64,000 bases of DNA from Primulina eburnea (GCF_022965805.1 NC_133103.1:27394329-27458328), one strand, 5' to 3'. Positions 12,736 to 24,402 are shown, numbered from the stretch's first letter. Translations and numbers: made by a program. Notes: generated from the letters alone by a model not told the origin.

Positions 12736-12817
12736 AACACAAGATAAGATTGTGGTACCCCTTTTTATTTGGGTCCAAAGTTGATTAGTCCTTTAGGAAT
12801 CCAAACTTGGATCAGTC

Positions 12818-14742
12818 TTACTGACTGTCCAGTTGCTGTATTCCAAATTGTCTTTCCCGACCTGTGTGTGTGTGTGATGTATGGCATGTAGAAGATACAG
12901 CATGTGATTTGCCCTTTTTCGACTGATTGTTCAGCCAGTATCTTTTCTGAACTGGCCTGCTGTTATAGTAAATTGAATAGCCACTTGAATGGTTTTTGCT
13001 GAAAAATTTTGTTGGTTGACTTCGTGAGTCAGTCACAACTCTTGGACTATAACCAATACCACATCTTTTTCCCTTGCTCATATTATGAGTCGGCTGTTCA
13101 ATCAGTTTACTCGGCTCAACTTGTTCTTGTACCGTAACTGATTTGACATATTGAATATATTTCCCTTTGTCCATGTTCAGTTTTGGTTGAATATCTTTGG
13201 AGGGTATTTCATCCTGGTTACTGAACCCTAAGCCATTTTTATCAGTAAATGATTTCTGAGAGTTCTGTATATCAGTTAATGCAACGGATGATTTATTCCA
13301 AGCCTGAATGAGCTCAGTTTGCTTTGCATTTTCAAGCATTAACTTTTGAATCATTAATTGATTCTTGCTCCTTTCAGTATTGAGTTCGGCAATCTCCCTT
13401 TTTAGACTCAACATTTCAACTGATACATCAGTTGTTATCTTATTGTCAGAGGGATCAGTTTGCTCTACTCTGGCCTTTTCAAATGATAAAGCAAGCTTTT
13501 GATATTCACTAACCATGTCATGAAGAGTCGAGATAAGTTCTTCTCTTGTGAAATCAGTTGAACTAAAGTCAAATACCTGTTGGCTGCTTGAATGAACTTC
13601 TGTATCATCAGCCATCAAGCACTTCACTTCTTCCTCATCTTCACTAGAGCTACAAGAGGTTTCTGGTTCTGACTCTTCGCTGTCAGTCTCTGCCCATTTG
13701 TCTTTGCTATCCTCAGCTAGGAGTACTTCATGCTTCTTTCTGTAAGGCTTCTTGTCGTCCTTAGATCTCCTCTTATGCTCATACACTTTCTTCTTTCTTT
13801 CAGTCGAAGCTTGACTATCCTTTTTAGGTTTTGGACAGTCAGCAATAAAATGACCAGGTTTGCCACAGTTGTAGCATGCATTGGACTCTTCTCTGGGATT
13901 GTTTCTTTGGTACTGCTTCTGAAAGTTTCCTTGATTCTTCCTCATGAATCTTCCGAATTTCCTGATGAACAATGACATGGCGTCATTGCTTAATTGATCT
14001 GCGGCTTTCTCAACTGAACTAGTTGGTTCTGATCTCACTGCAGCTAAGGCAGTAGTTGCTGCTGGGGTAGATGGTTCTCCTTCTCGAGTGTGCAGTTCAA
14101 ACTCATATGCTTTTAAGTCAGCAAACAATTCATGGAGTTCAACTTTGTTCAGGTCTTTAGATTCCCTCATAGCCATGGTTTTCACATCCCATTCTTTGGG
14201 AAGACTTCTGATAACCTTCAGTGCTACTTCTTTATTGGTATACACCTTTCCAAGTGCATTCAGTTCGTTGATGATGCAGCTAGTTCTCTCTTCATATTCA
14301 TGCATCGTTTCTCCAATTTTCATTCTGATGTTATCGAACTTTTGTACAGCAACAGATAGCTTGTTTTGTTTGGTTTGTTCATTGCCTTCGCAAAGCTGTA
14401 TTAATTTCTCCCAAATCTCTTTGGCTGTTTTGCACGTCTTGATTTTACTGAACGTCACTTTGTCCAGTGTTTTGTACAATATGTCTTTAGCTACATTATC
14501 CAAATTTGCTTTCTCTTGTCTTCGGCAGTCCATTCATCTCTGGGCTTTTCAATAAGGTGAGGTGCCCCATCTGTGATTGCGACTGCTGTGTTGGCTTTCA
14601 AAATCTTCATGGGTCCGTCAGTTATTACGTACCACATGTCATCATCCTGTGCAGCTAGGTGAGCCTGCATCCTGATCTTCCAGTCGTCAAAATCTTCTCT
14701 GGAGAACATGGGGATCTTGTTGAATGAAGACATAATGAGCAA
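12818..14742 (-). pseudogene. Copia gag
   Basis: Starts at MLIMSSFNKIPMF (14742), 50 bases after the LTR. It holds the Copia gag core (YEERTSCIINELNAL, ELFADLKAYE) and one zinc knuckle, CYNCGKPGHFIADC, near 13870. One base is missing near 14515, so the first 80 codons are out of frame with the rest. The part from 14533 to 12818 is open and unusually long after the zinc knuckle, with an acidic stretch (EESEPETSCSSSEDEEE) and Gln/Asn-rich helices. It would form the nucleocapsid. The gag-protease junction also changes frame between 12818 and 12735. Confidence 0.9.
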
Positions 14743-14770
14743 TTTGAGTATAGATATTCTTTTGAAAGGA

Positions 14771-14790
14771 TATGACTTGCTCTGATACCA
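14771..14790 (-). other. Copia primer binding site (initiator Met tRNA type)
   Basis: On the minus strand TGGTATCAGAGCAAGTCATA begins two bases after the 5' LTR. TGGTATCAGAGC is the usual match to the 3' end of plant initiator tRNA-Met. Confidence 0.9.
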
Positions 14791-14792
14791 CT

Positions 14793-15732
14793 TGAAAGGA
14801 TCGGTGAATCGGGTGAAGAGTGTTTAGAAGGGGGGGTTGAATAAACACTGCTCAATTAAAATAATTCTTCGAAAAACTGGTTTCAGTTGTATTACAAACT
14901 GAATCTAAAAATATTCTTTCGGTCAACAACAATCAGTTAAACTGAGTAAACAGTTGCGGAAAAACTAACTGACTGAAGGATAGAGTAGCTAACTGAAAAT
15001 AATAACTGAAGGTAATAACAACACAATTTGTTTCTGGATGTTCGGAGATTTGAACAACTCCTACGTCACCCCTTCTATCACGCAGATAGGATTTTCACTA
15101 AAAGACTTTGATCAAATACAAATCAGTGTACTGACCGACTTCAGTTTGGACTTATCACTTTGGCAATACTGAAACTCTTAGCATACAACACTTTTACAGA
15201 TCGTAACTGATCTTAGCACGATTTAGGAATTCTATCAATCTATTACAATGTGCTATGAAAGCTCAAGAACGTAGTCTAGAATACTACTGATAAACTGATA
15301 AGCGTGAGCTTGATTTTCTGAGTGTGAACGGAAATTTTAGCAGTGTAACAGCAAGTAAGATAACTGAGAATACGATAGTGCTTCAGCTGCTGCCTTCGAC
15401 TATTTATAGGCTTCCCTTTCAACGGTAACATTAAAGATATTTGAATATTCTAACCGTTGATTGCCACGTCGATATATCCTGACAATAGTACACTGTTCAT
15501 TTCTGAAATGCCGCGAGCCACTACCAGTTGCAGATGGTTGTACTATATGTTGGTTGTCGCTGTCAGCTGATGACGTGTACAGCTGAGAGATCAGCTAGTA
15601 AAGATCAGTTGACGAAGAAACATACTTTAGTTAAAGCGATCAGTTGACTGATGACGTGTTCAGTTACGCCGATCAGTTGGTCCAATTCAGTTAGTCAATC
15701 TTTTGTCAAACGCCGGAATTTTGTTTCCAACA
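14793..15732 (-). repeat. Copia 5' LTR
   Basis: 940 bp, pair of 4642-5591. It differs by scattered substitutions and small deletions, for example a shorter block near 15690 where the other LTR has CAGTTGCTAGAAT. Confidence 0.92.
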
Positions 15733-15737
15733 TCATG

Positions 15738-15920
15738 TTTTGAGGGAAACACATTGAGCAAACCTTTTGTGAGCAAATTATATTGTAGTTATTTTGAACA
15801 ACCATGTCTTATGAGGGACTTGGTTGAGATATTTTATGGCAAACTTTGAATGTTATTTTATGTTTAAGAAAATTTTAAATTTTCCGCAAATTTTGAGTAT
15901 GAAAAGTACGGTACGTTACA
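15738..15920 (+). repeat. A(+) 5' LTR, right part
   Basis: Continues the LTR after the Copia insertion and ends ...GTACGTTACA at 15920, matching the end of the 3' LTR at 23327. Confidence 0.85.
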
Positions 15921-15922
15921 GT

Positions 15923-15934
15923 TGGTATCAAAGC
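15923..15934 (+). other. A(+) primer binding site (initiator Met tRNA type)
   Basis: TGGTATCAAAGC, one base different from the consensus TGGTATCAGAGC, two bases after the LTR. The leader to the gag ATG at 16158 is non-coding. Confidence 0.85.
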
Positions 15935-16157
15935 GGTGTTCTTGTAAAGGGTTACGCCTACCGTCAGTCGCAAGAAGCTCACAAAGTCACACCTCAAGTC
16001 TGTAAGTTTTAAAGTTTCAAAACTTTATGCTATGTAATATGCATTAAGCCATGATTTCAGCATGTTCATGTTTAAGTTCAAATTTCGTGCATCGTATGTC
16101 ATTTATATCATATTCATGCATGTTGGGTTTACGTGTTGGGTAATTCATTGAAACAGT

Positions 16158-17745
16158 ATGCCTCCTAGACGTATGATTAACCAGGAAGCTAGGGAGGAGG
16201 ACAGAGAGCCTCGAGATGAGGGAAGAGCCAATCCTCCACCACCACCACCTCCAGATATGCAGGAGCAGATGCTTGCGGGTATGACGCAGTTCTTCGCACA
16301 GTTTGCGGGGAACCAGGCTGCAGCAGTAGGTGCAGGGGCGAGGCCCCAACTAGAGGCAGTGTATGAACGGTTTAGGAGGATGAGCCCAAAGGAGTTCTCG
16401 GGGACCACTGACCCGATGGTAGCTGAAGGATGGATCAAGTCTATTGAGGTAATATTCGACTTTATGGAACTGATTGATGCAGATAGAGTCAGGTGCCACG
16501 TTCCTTCTGTCAGGAGATGCTAGATTATGGTGGGAGAGTGCATCAGTGGCAGTGGACTTGCAGGTGCTGCCTTGGAATGGTTTCAAGGAGGTCTTTTACT
16601 CCAAGTACTTCACTGAGGAAGTACGCTCGCGTCTAACCAACGAGTTTATGACGCTACGGCAGGGTGACAATAGTGTTGCAAAATTTGTTAGGAAGTTTGA
16701 GAGAGGGTGTCACTTCGTACCCCTCATTGCGAATGATGCCCAGGCAAAATTGAGGCATTTTCTGAATGGGTTGCGGCCGATCTTTCGCCGTGACGTCCGA
16801 GTAGCTGGTCCTACTAGCTATGCAGTCGCCGTATCTAGGGCCTTGGCGGCAGAACAAGACCAGCGGGACATTGAGGCAGACAGGCAGGGCAAGAGGCCCT
16901 ATCAAGCTCCACCGCAGCAGCAACAGCATCAGAGGCCCCAGTTTAAGAAGCCGTTCCAGGGGCCACCAGGGAAGAAACCTTATCAGGGACCGCCGAAGGG
17001 CAAAGGTCTAGTTCAGCAGCAAGGGGTACCCCAGAAGCCCGTTAATTTCCCGGTATGTCCTAAGTGCAATCGCCAGCATCCAGGGAAATGCTTATATGGA
17101 ACAGGCAAGTGCTTCAAGTGTGAAGCTAGCGACCACATGCTGAAGGAGTGTCCGCAGTGGAAGCAACCAACGCAAGGAAGAGTTTTCGCCATGCATGCTC
17201 AAGAGGCGAACCCAGACACTACCCTTTTGACTGGGAATATTTTCATTAAAAGAATAGCTACTCAGGCCCTGATAGATTCAGGAGCCTACCATTCTTTTAT
17301 CTCGGAAACGTTCGCTCGTCACTTGGATATCAAGACCATTGGACTCGACGTAAATTATTCAGTAACCGTCCCATCAGGGGAAGAGCTGTCAGCTACTAGC
17401 ATGGTTAGAGATATTGATCTAGAATTGCACGGCCACCTGGTATATGCTGATTTGATCGTCTTGCCGATGCCAGAGTTCGACATTATTTTGGGAATGGACT
17501 GGCTGACAAAGAACAGAGTTCTGTTTGATTTTCAGAAGAGGTCAATATTGGTTAGACCGCCGGGCATGGAGCAGTTTCTTTTTGAGCCAGCCAGATGGAG
17601 GAGTTTCCCGCGCATGATCTCTTGCATGCAGGCACGGAGACTCATTTCCAAGGGATGTCAGGCGTTCTTGGCCAGCATCATCTCAGCACCTGACATGCCC
17701 ACTCCGTCACTATCAGATGCCAATAGTCAGAGACTTCCCAAACGT
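16158..17745 (+). pseudogene. A(+) gag-protease
   Basis: Starts MPPRRMINQE at ATG 16158, followed by a proline run. The gag core (WWESASVAV, YSKYFTEEVR, KFVRKFERG) is followed by a basic, Gln/Pro-rich linker, a zinc knuckle CFKCEASDHMLKEC near 17115, and the retropepsin motif LIDSGAYHSFI near 17275 with LGMDWL near 17490. A one-base loss near 16493 shifts the frame. The reading is again out of frame by about 17715-17775, at the protease-RT junction. Gag and protease are fused in one frame, as in chromoviruses. Confidence 0.9.
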
Positions 17746-20609
17746 CTTTCATGACGACGTCACAGGTCTTCCACTAGAGAGAAGTGGAGTTTGCAATCGA
17801 TCTCATGCCAGGCACAGTGCCAATCTCTAAGGCACCGTATAGATTAGCTCCAGCTGAAATGTTAGAACTCAAGCAGCAGATCCAGGAGCTTCTCGACAAG
17901 GAATTCATCCGCTCCAGTTTCTCACCGTGGGGCGCACCGATGCAGTTTGTGAAGAAGAATGATGGGAGTATGAGGCTGTGCATCGATTACCGTGAGTTGA
18001 ACAAGGTAACGATAAAGAATAAGTACCCGTTGCCTAGAATCGAAGACTTGTTCGATCAGTTGCAGGGAGCTACCGTGTTCTCTAAGATAGATCTTCGATC
18101 AGGGTACCATCAGCTGAAAGTGAAGGATGCAGATATCCACAAAACAGCCTTCAGAACCAGATATGGGCATTACGAGTTCTTAGTAATGTCATTTGGATTG
18201 ACGAATGCTCCAGCAATTTTCATGGACCTCATGAACCGAGTATTTCAGCTCTAACTTGATCACTTCGTCATCGTGTTTATTGATGACATTCTCATATACT
18301 CGAAGAGCCATGAGGAGCATAGCCAACACTTGAGGACAGTTTTACAGATTCTGCAGAGTCGCAAGTTGTTTGCGAAGTTCAGTAAGTGCAAGTTTTGGTT
18401 GCAGAAAGTAGCGTTTTTGGGGCATATAGTATCTAGCAGTGGAATCGAGGTGGATCCAGCGAAAGTAGCAGCTGTCAAGGAATGGGTTGAGCCAAAGAAT
18501 GCATCTGAAATCCGCAGCTTTTTGGGTTTAGATGGTTACTACCGTAAGTTTATTAAGGGGTTTTCATCTACAGCAGTGCCACTCACTTCACTAACCAAGA
18601 AAAATGCAAAATTTGTGTGGAGTGATGAATGTCAGAGGAGCTTCGATACGTTGAAGCAAGCTCTCATCTCGGCGCCAGTGCTAGCCATGCCGACAGGACA
18701 AGGTGATTTTGTGCTATACACCGATGCATCTAAGCTCGGGTTAGGCGCAATATTGATGCAGCAGGGTCTGGTTATAGCTTATGCTTCCAGAAAGTTGAAG
18801 ATGCATGAGAAGAATTACCCGACGCATGACTTAGAATTAGCCGCCGTTGTCTTTGCATTGAAGATTTGGAGACATTACTTGTACGGCAAGAAATGCCAGA
18901 TATTTACCGATCACAAAAGCCTGAAGTACTTCTTCACGCAAAAAGAACTGAATATGAGACAGAGGCGATGGTTAGAGTTGGTGAAAGACTACGACTGTGA
19001 GATTAGCTACCATCCGGGAAAGGCTAATGTGGTCGCAGACGCTTTGAGCAGAAAAGTTGCAGTCATAGATCAGTTATCAGCGCAGAGACCTCTTCAGTTT
19101 GAAATTCAGAAGTTTGGTCAGTAGATTTATCGGGAGGGCAGAGCTCCTAGACTGTCTAATCTGACAGTCAAATCTGACTTGCTAGACCGGATCCGAGCAG
19201 GACAGTCTTTAGATGAGCAGTTACAGAATTGGAGACTGAAAGATGAAGCCAAGGACAGTGTTCTTTATACAGTGTCAGATGGAATTGTGAGATACAGAGG
19301 CAGAATGTGGTTGCCAAATGTTGATGTGATCAGACAGGATATTATGACAGAGGCACACGCATCTCCGTATTCTATCCACCAAGGAGGTACCAAGATGTTT
19401 AAGGACCTTCAGATTCTGTATTGGTGGCCAGGGATGAAGAGAGACATCCGCAGGTTTGTGTCTGAATGCCTCACTTGTCAGCAAGTGAAGACAGAACATC
19501 AGAGGCCAGCGGGATTGGTTAAGCCACTCCCCATCCCAGAGTGGAAATGGGAGAACATCACGATGGACTTTGTCGTTGGATTGCCGAGGTCAGTCAGAGG
19601 ATCGAATTCTATTTGGGTTATAGTGGACCGACTCACTAAGTCAGCGCATTTTCTACCAGTGAAGACGACTTTCTCCATGATGCAGTATGCGGAGCTTTAT
19701 ATCAGGGAGATAGTCCGTCTACATGGATTCCCAGTTTCAATTGTGTCCGACAGGGATCCGAGATTCACATCGTCCTTCTGGAAGAGCTTACATGCATCCA
19801 TGGGAACGAAGTTGCTTTTCAGTACAGCTTTTCACCCGCAGACAGATGGTCAGTCTGAGCAAGTGATTCAGATTTTAGAGGATTTGCGGAGAGCCTGCAT
19901 GATTGATTTTCAAGGAACGTGGGAGTCTAGACTACCTCTAGTGGAGTTCACATACAACAACAGCTTCCAATCATCAATTGGTATGGCCCCCTATGAGACG
20001 TTGTATGGGAGGAAGTGCAGATCACCAGTTCATTGGGTTGAAGTTGGTGAGAGAGCGGAACTTGGTCCAGAAATAGTTCAGCAGACTGCAGATGTGGTGG
20101 TCAAGATTCGTGATAGAATGAAGATCGCCCAGAGTCGTCAGAAGAGTTATGCTGATAAGAGAAGGAGAGATCTCGAATTTGCCGTTGGTGATCACGTATT
20201 CGTCAAGATAGCACCTATGAAAGGTGTTATGAGATTTGGGAAGAGAGGCAAGCTGAGTCCGAGGTTTATTGGACCATTCGAGATTTTGGAAAGAGTTGGA
20301 ACATTAGGTTATCGTGTTGCCCTTCCGCCGAATCTGGCCAGGGTACACAATGTGTTCCATGTCTCGATGCTGAGGAAATATCTGCCTAATCCTTCGCACA
20401 TTCTGAGCTATGAGCCGTTGCAGCTGACTCCAGACTTGTCTTACGAGGAAAAACCAGCCCAAATCCTAGACAGGCAAGAGCGTAGGCTCCGGAACAAAGT
20501 GACTAAGCTAGTCAAAGTTCGGTGGCTAAACCAATCAGTGGAAGAAGCCACGTGAGAGTCAGAGGCAGAAATGAGACTTCGCTACCCGGAGTTGTTCGGT
20601 AAGACTTAA
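17746..20609 (+). pseudogene. A(+) pol (RT, RNase H, integrase, chromodomain-like tail)
   Basis: [18 protein letters not shown] near 17960, [12 protein letters not shown] near 18080, [11 protein letters not shown] near 18270. RNase [13 protein letters not shown] near 18715, [12 protein letters not shown] near 18830, [10 protein letters not shown] near 18905. Integrase: Cys-x2-Cys (CLTCQQ) near 19470, TMDFVVGLP near 19560, SDRDPRFTS near 19750, FHPQTDGQSE near 19835. The C-terminus (QILDRQERRLRNKVTKLVKV to YPELF) is chromodomain-like. Three in-frame stops break it: TAA at 18252-18254 just before the catalytic IDD, TAG at 19122-19124 between RNase H and integrase, and TGA at 20553-20555 where a Trp is expected. 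Defective. Confidence 0.92.
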
Positions 20610-20625
20610 TTTCGAGGACGAAATT
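20608..20625 (+). other. Hairpin next to the A(+) polypurine tract
   Basis: Arms AATTTCG and CGAAATT around the loop AGGA. The polypurine tract AAAGTGGGGGAGGAA starts four bases later (20629-20643). The same architecture with different arms occurs in B, D, E and F. Confidence 0.7.
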
Positions 20626-22061
20626 TTTAAAGTGGGGGAGGAACTGTAGTGCCCAAATTCAGTACACATATAACCCATGCATTTATTTAATTAGTAAATC
20701 ATTTAATTAATTTTAAAATGAGTTTTAAGCCATGCATGATTTATTTGAATGCATTATTTTAAATTATTTATGTTTATGTGATGCACGTTAAAATGTTTTT
20801 CGAGTTTCATGTTTCAGGCGTTTATTCGAGGCGGGATCGAGGAAGAGACCGGTGACGATTTTGGAAATTTTAGGCGGTATTTTATTTTAAGTCAGGAATG
20901 GGGCGTTTTAAATAATTTATTGAGAGCATTGTCAAGCTTAAATCACTTATTTAGTAATTTTGAGAGTTTAAGACTTTTAAACTTTTTATTTTGTGGGTGT
21001 TATTTTAATTAAGGAGCTATTTAAAATTAATGTGTATTTTCTTTAATTAGGGGAGTATTAGCATTTTTAAATTAGCATGTTAATTATTGAATTAAGCATA
21101 ATTTATTCCCTAATTACTACCTTAACACACACACACACTTTTACACACACTAAAAATCTCTTAACACACACACTTTAACAAATCAGATTTTTATTATTTG
21201 GAGAGAAAAGAAACCTAGGGTTCCTACTCCTTCAAGCAGCCACCCCCTTCCCCTTATTTTTCCATCAAGTTTTTGGGGGATTTTATTGCAAGACAATCGA
21301 GCCACGATCGTCCCGGATCAACCTCGCTTCCATCTCCGCTTCGGTGACTTCGTTTCGGTAAAGTTTGATATCAAAAAGACATGTATATTCTGTTCTTGAT
21401 GCATCGATCATATCATATTATGCGTGCGTTGTTATTTATGCATAAAATCCACGTATGATGTGTAGTAGTTTGAGCAGGAAATTTATCGATGCGTTTTGAA
21501 AGAGTTTTTAGATCTGAAATCCCGTTTTCACTGTATTTTGAGTTACTGCAAATTTTCGGTCAAGATTTTGAGAAAACTATCACGTAGAAAATTGTAGAAC
21601 TTTTTGATGCCTTCGATTTGATATAAAATTCGAGATTTTTGGGTGAAAATTGAGTGATTTATGGCGTTTTTCGTGGGACTGCTCAAACTGCGACTTTTAC
21701 GAAAATTGTGTTCTTGAAGTTAATTTGTTGCAGGCTTCGTTGGGGGTCGACGGGCGATCGTTACTGCGTTTAGGTATGGTTAGCATGTTGTTAAGACGAT
21801 TATTGCGGTTTCGTTTCGTGTCGTTAGGCACTTGAGAGATTGAATGGGCGCATAAATCGTGTTGTTGTCAAAAGTCGCGCTCACAGGTTTCTTGGGTTGC
21901 TTGTGACATGTGGGTTTTTTTGGGCAATAGTATAGGCTTGATTCAAGGACATAGTAGCCTAAGATGGTCTCGTTGTGTCGATTCTCAGTCCGGGTAAGCG
22001 AGCCTAGAGTGTAAGGCATAACATGTACAGAAACCTTCGTAAGTTCGCGGTCACAGCAGGT

Positions 22062-22247
22062 ACACGGACCCTTACACGGACCCAAGCACGGGGTCCGTCC
22101 CTATGCTTCTTTTCGGTGTCATTTTATAGAGTCTAGATGGACCATCAGACGGGCCCTGACACGGGGTCCGTGTCCACCCTTCTTTCCGAGCCTTCTCACC
22201 AGAGCCTACACGGACCCATACATGGAGGTAGGCACGGGGTCCGTGTC
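22062..22247. repeat. Inverted-pair array in the A(+) LTR
   Basis: Alternating copies of ACACGGACCC and its near-complement CACGGGGTCCGTG (22100, 22160, 22233). A TTATAG run follows at 22271. The block sits about 1.4-1.6 kb from the LTR start. Confidence 0.85.
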
Positions 22248-22560
22248 CTTTACATTTTTTGGCAAAAATTTTATAGTATGCTTTGAGGATTGATGTCGTG
22301 GCTTAGTTCAATGGTTTACAAGGTCGAGTCACGGGAATTTTAGAACGTCCTAAGGTATTAAATGAGCTCGTAAGTAGGTTTGACTAATACGTCTAAGTTA
22401 TGCAGGTTAAGTTTGTAAATTTAAGATAGTTGTACAGCAGCGACGGCCCCGATAGAAGTCCAACGAATCCCTCAACGCCAAGTAAGTATGTGTGACGTGC
22501 AAGAAAATGTTTTAAGTTTTTGAGGTATGCTAAATGTCTTGTGACCAAATTATGTTTAGG

Positions 22561-22687
22561 ATTGGAAAGCGTTAAATTATGAACGGGGACCAATCCGCCC
22601 GTTAAATTATGAACGAGTTAGATCGAGGTTGGAAAGCATTAAATTATGAACGGGGACCAACCAGCCCGTTAAATTATGAACGGGGAT
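22561..22687. repeat. Two-copy tandem repeat in the A(+) LTR
   Basis: Repeats of about 65 bp built from GTTAAATTATGAACGGGGAC. A degenerate version is in A(-) at 39911-40033. Confidence 0.8.
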
Positions 22688-23327
22688 CTCATGTATGTGG
22701 CAGTGGATACGTCCCTGTCAGCCCAGTACTGTGTTTTGTCTGATAAGGCATTTATTATGTTATGGGTCACTTGCTTTGAAACATGCCTCTACGCATAATG
22801 ATGAAGTTATGTATGTTCTAGTATGCAGTATGTTTATGACAAGTTTTCACGTTATTGCACGTCTATGTTATGTACGCATGTTCAAGTTTTAGTACGCAAA
22901 TTCGAGTTCAAGTATGTATGTTCTATTTAAAAGTTGCATGCGGTTTTATTATGTAGTACTCGCTATTTCCCAGTTTATACGTGTTGAGTCTTTAGACTCA
23001 CTAGACTTGATCGATGGAGGTGAGTATGTTGATGAGGAGACAGGAGGTGACAACCAAGGGGCAGGCTTGGACTGAGCGGGAGGCTAACCCGAGGACCGCA
23101 ATGTTTATGTTTTTATGCAAATGTTAATTTACTCTAATTTCATATTTTGAGGGAAACACTTCGAGCAAACCTTTTGTGAGAAAATTATATTGTAGTTATT
23201 TTGAACAACCATGTCTTATGGGGGACTTGGTTGAGATATTTTATGGCAAACTTTGAATGTTATTTTATGTTTAAGAAAATTTTAAATTTTCCGCAAATTT
23301 TGAGTATGAAAAGTACGATAAGTTACA

Positions 23328-23436
23328 GAAGTACTTGGAGTAGAATATCTCCTTAAAGACGTCCCATGAAAGGGTCTGCAAATTCACTGATACAGACGCG
23401 CTCTCCCACCACAGTCTGGCTTCCCTGGTCAGTAGA
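23328..23436 (-). pseudogene. A(-) gag, distal fragment
   Basis: On the minus strand this reads in the gag frame (RLWWESASVSV, FKEIFYSKYF), homologous to 16520-16615 of A(+). It continues the gag started at 39035-38690, the two parts being separated by element B with the duplicated target GTAGA. It is cut at 23328 by the A(+) 3' LTR. Confidence 0.85.
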
Positions 23437-23960
23437 TGTAATGCCCATGATTTTTATTTGATAATTTGCAATTATTGATTTATAATTTTTTATAATTATG
23501 GACGGAAAGGATCGTACCGGGAAAGACGAGGAAATACATGGGATGTGTGCGAGTAAAATACCCCTCGCGCATATGCGCGGCACTGATGCGCGCATATGCG
23601 CGAGGCAGGCAGAGGACCTCGCGCATATGCGCGAGACAGGGCGCGCATATGCGCGAGGAGGTGCATTGACGAATACTATGTCTAGAGAACCTCGCGCATA
23701 TGCGCGACGATGGTGCGCGCATATGCGCGAGATGCTGAAGGGAAGACTGCCAAGACCAGTAGGTCTCGCGCATATGCGCCGGTTGAGGTCGCGCATATGC
23801 GCGAGACGTGCAGTGCATACATGAAGCCACTTGCCCCTAGCCATGCATGATATATATATATAACAGGACTTCATCCGCAATTCAGAAGGGAGAAACGAAA
23901 GCTTCAAGGGAAAACTTCAAGTTCTTGATACTAGAATTCAATTGGCGAGAAATCCGTCCA
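23437..23960 (+). repeat. B 5' LTR, first 524 bp
   Basis: Aligns with 37063-37675 of the 3' LTR, except that it has a short TATA run (23850-23863) where the 3' LTR has about 100 bp of TA. Homology stops after AAATCCGTCC; integrase sequence follows at once. Confidence 0.88.
23564..23805. repeat. Four double-palindrome units (B 5' LTR)
   Basis: Units at 23564-23604, 23618-23657, 23691-23731 and 23765-23805. Each is 40-41 bp and holds two CGCGCATATGCGCG-type palindromes, starting CTCGCG and ending CGCGAG, so the unit is itself an inverted repeat. The TATA run starts 45 bp after the last unit. Confidence 0.92.
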
Positions 23961-24092
23961 TTTTCTGGTCAGATTGCACGGAGTGCCGAAGTCGATTGTA
24001 TCAGACTGTGATCCTCGGTTTACTTCACACTTCTGGCAGAGTTTACAGCAAGCTCTAGGTACGAAGTTACATCTGAGTACCGCATATCATCC
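23961..24092 (+). pseudogene. B integrase, left fragment
   Basis: Reads [19 protein letters not shown] and [13 protein letters not shown] in frame, the second Asp region of the integrase core. It ends in CATCC, the target copied by D, and resumes in frame at 36195-36200. Confidence 0.88.
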
Positions 24093-24283
24093 TGATAAGA
24101 CTCGTTTTTACGTGTTTTTAGTGTGGTTTTGAGTCGCGTTCATGCATCATATTAGTTTGTTTTAGTTGAATTTTGCATTTTTTTAGCATTATTTAGCATT
24201 TGACTGATCTCGTGTATTCTGTCGTTATTTTGTAGGAATTGAACCAAAAAGTGGGAGAAACTTTGGCATAATATCGAAGAGGT

Positions 24284-24402
24284 CTCGCTAGGGCGGTCAA
24301 AAGTGACCGCCCCAGCGAGCATTGTGGTCTGGCCGAGGATTATTTTGTGCAAGTGTCTCGCTAGGGCGGTCAAAAGTGACCTCTTTTGACCGCCCCAGCG
24401 AA
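24284..24402. repeat. Hairpins of D 5' LTR (GGGCGGTCA...TGACCGCCC)
   Basis: Inverted repeats with arms CTCGCTAGGGCGGTCA and TGACCGCCCCAGCGAG at 24284-24319 and 24357-24402 (arms CTCGCTAGGGCGGTCA and TGACCGCCCCAGCGA). A third is at 25192-25227, the place where the foreign insert entered. Confidence 0.92.

Larger units (their letters stand above)
4642..15732 (-). mobile_element. Ty1/Copia element with two extra genes
   Basis: Flanked by TCATG at 4637-4641 and 15733-15737. The empty site is visible in the A 3' LTR near 23135-23150. LTRs begin TGAAAGG and end CCAACA on the plus strand. On the minus strand the order is LTR, primer site, gag, protease, integrase, RT, RNase H, a further long ORF in the env position, polypurine tract, LTR. 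Between RT and the env-position ORF sits a plus-strand gene with its own TATA box. The layout recalls the SIRE/Maximus lineage, which also has an ORF after pol. Gag and pol carry frameshifts. Confidence 0.9.
4219..23327 (+). mobile_element. Ty3 chromovirus-like element A(+), 5'-truncated
   Basis: Element with Met-type primer site, gag-protease, RT, RNase H, integrase and a chromodomain-like C-terminus, in the style of the Tekay/Del group. The 3' LTR is complete (20645-23327). The 5' LTR survives only as its last third (4219-4641 plus 15738-15920), cut by the Copia insertion and missing its start next to the B solo LTR. The 3' LTR abuts the gag fragment of A(-) at 23328, which suggests insertion into A(-); the left target copy is lost. 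Coding frames carry frameshifts and stops, so it is defective. Confidence 0.85.
20645..23327 (+). repeat. A(+) 3' LTR
   Basis: 2683 bp, from TGTAGTGCCC to AAGTTACA. It is homologous to the A(-) LTR (39270-41960) along its length, apart from the palindrome block. No gene is contained. Confidence 0.9.

Noticed and set aside
23564..23805. Regularly spaced palindromic repeats resembling a CRISPR array
   Set aside because: They lie inside a plant LTR, spacers are short and are shared by both LTRs, and no cas gene or leader is present.
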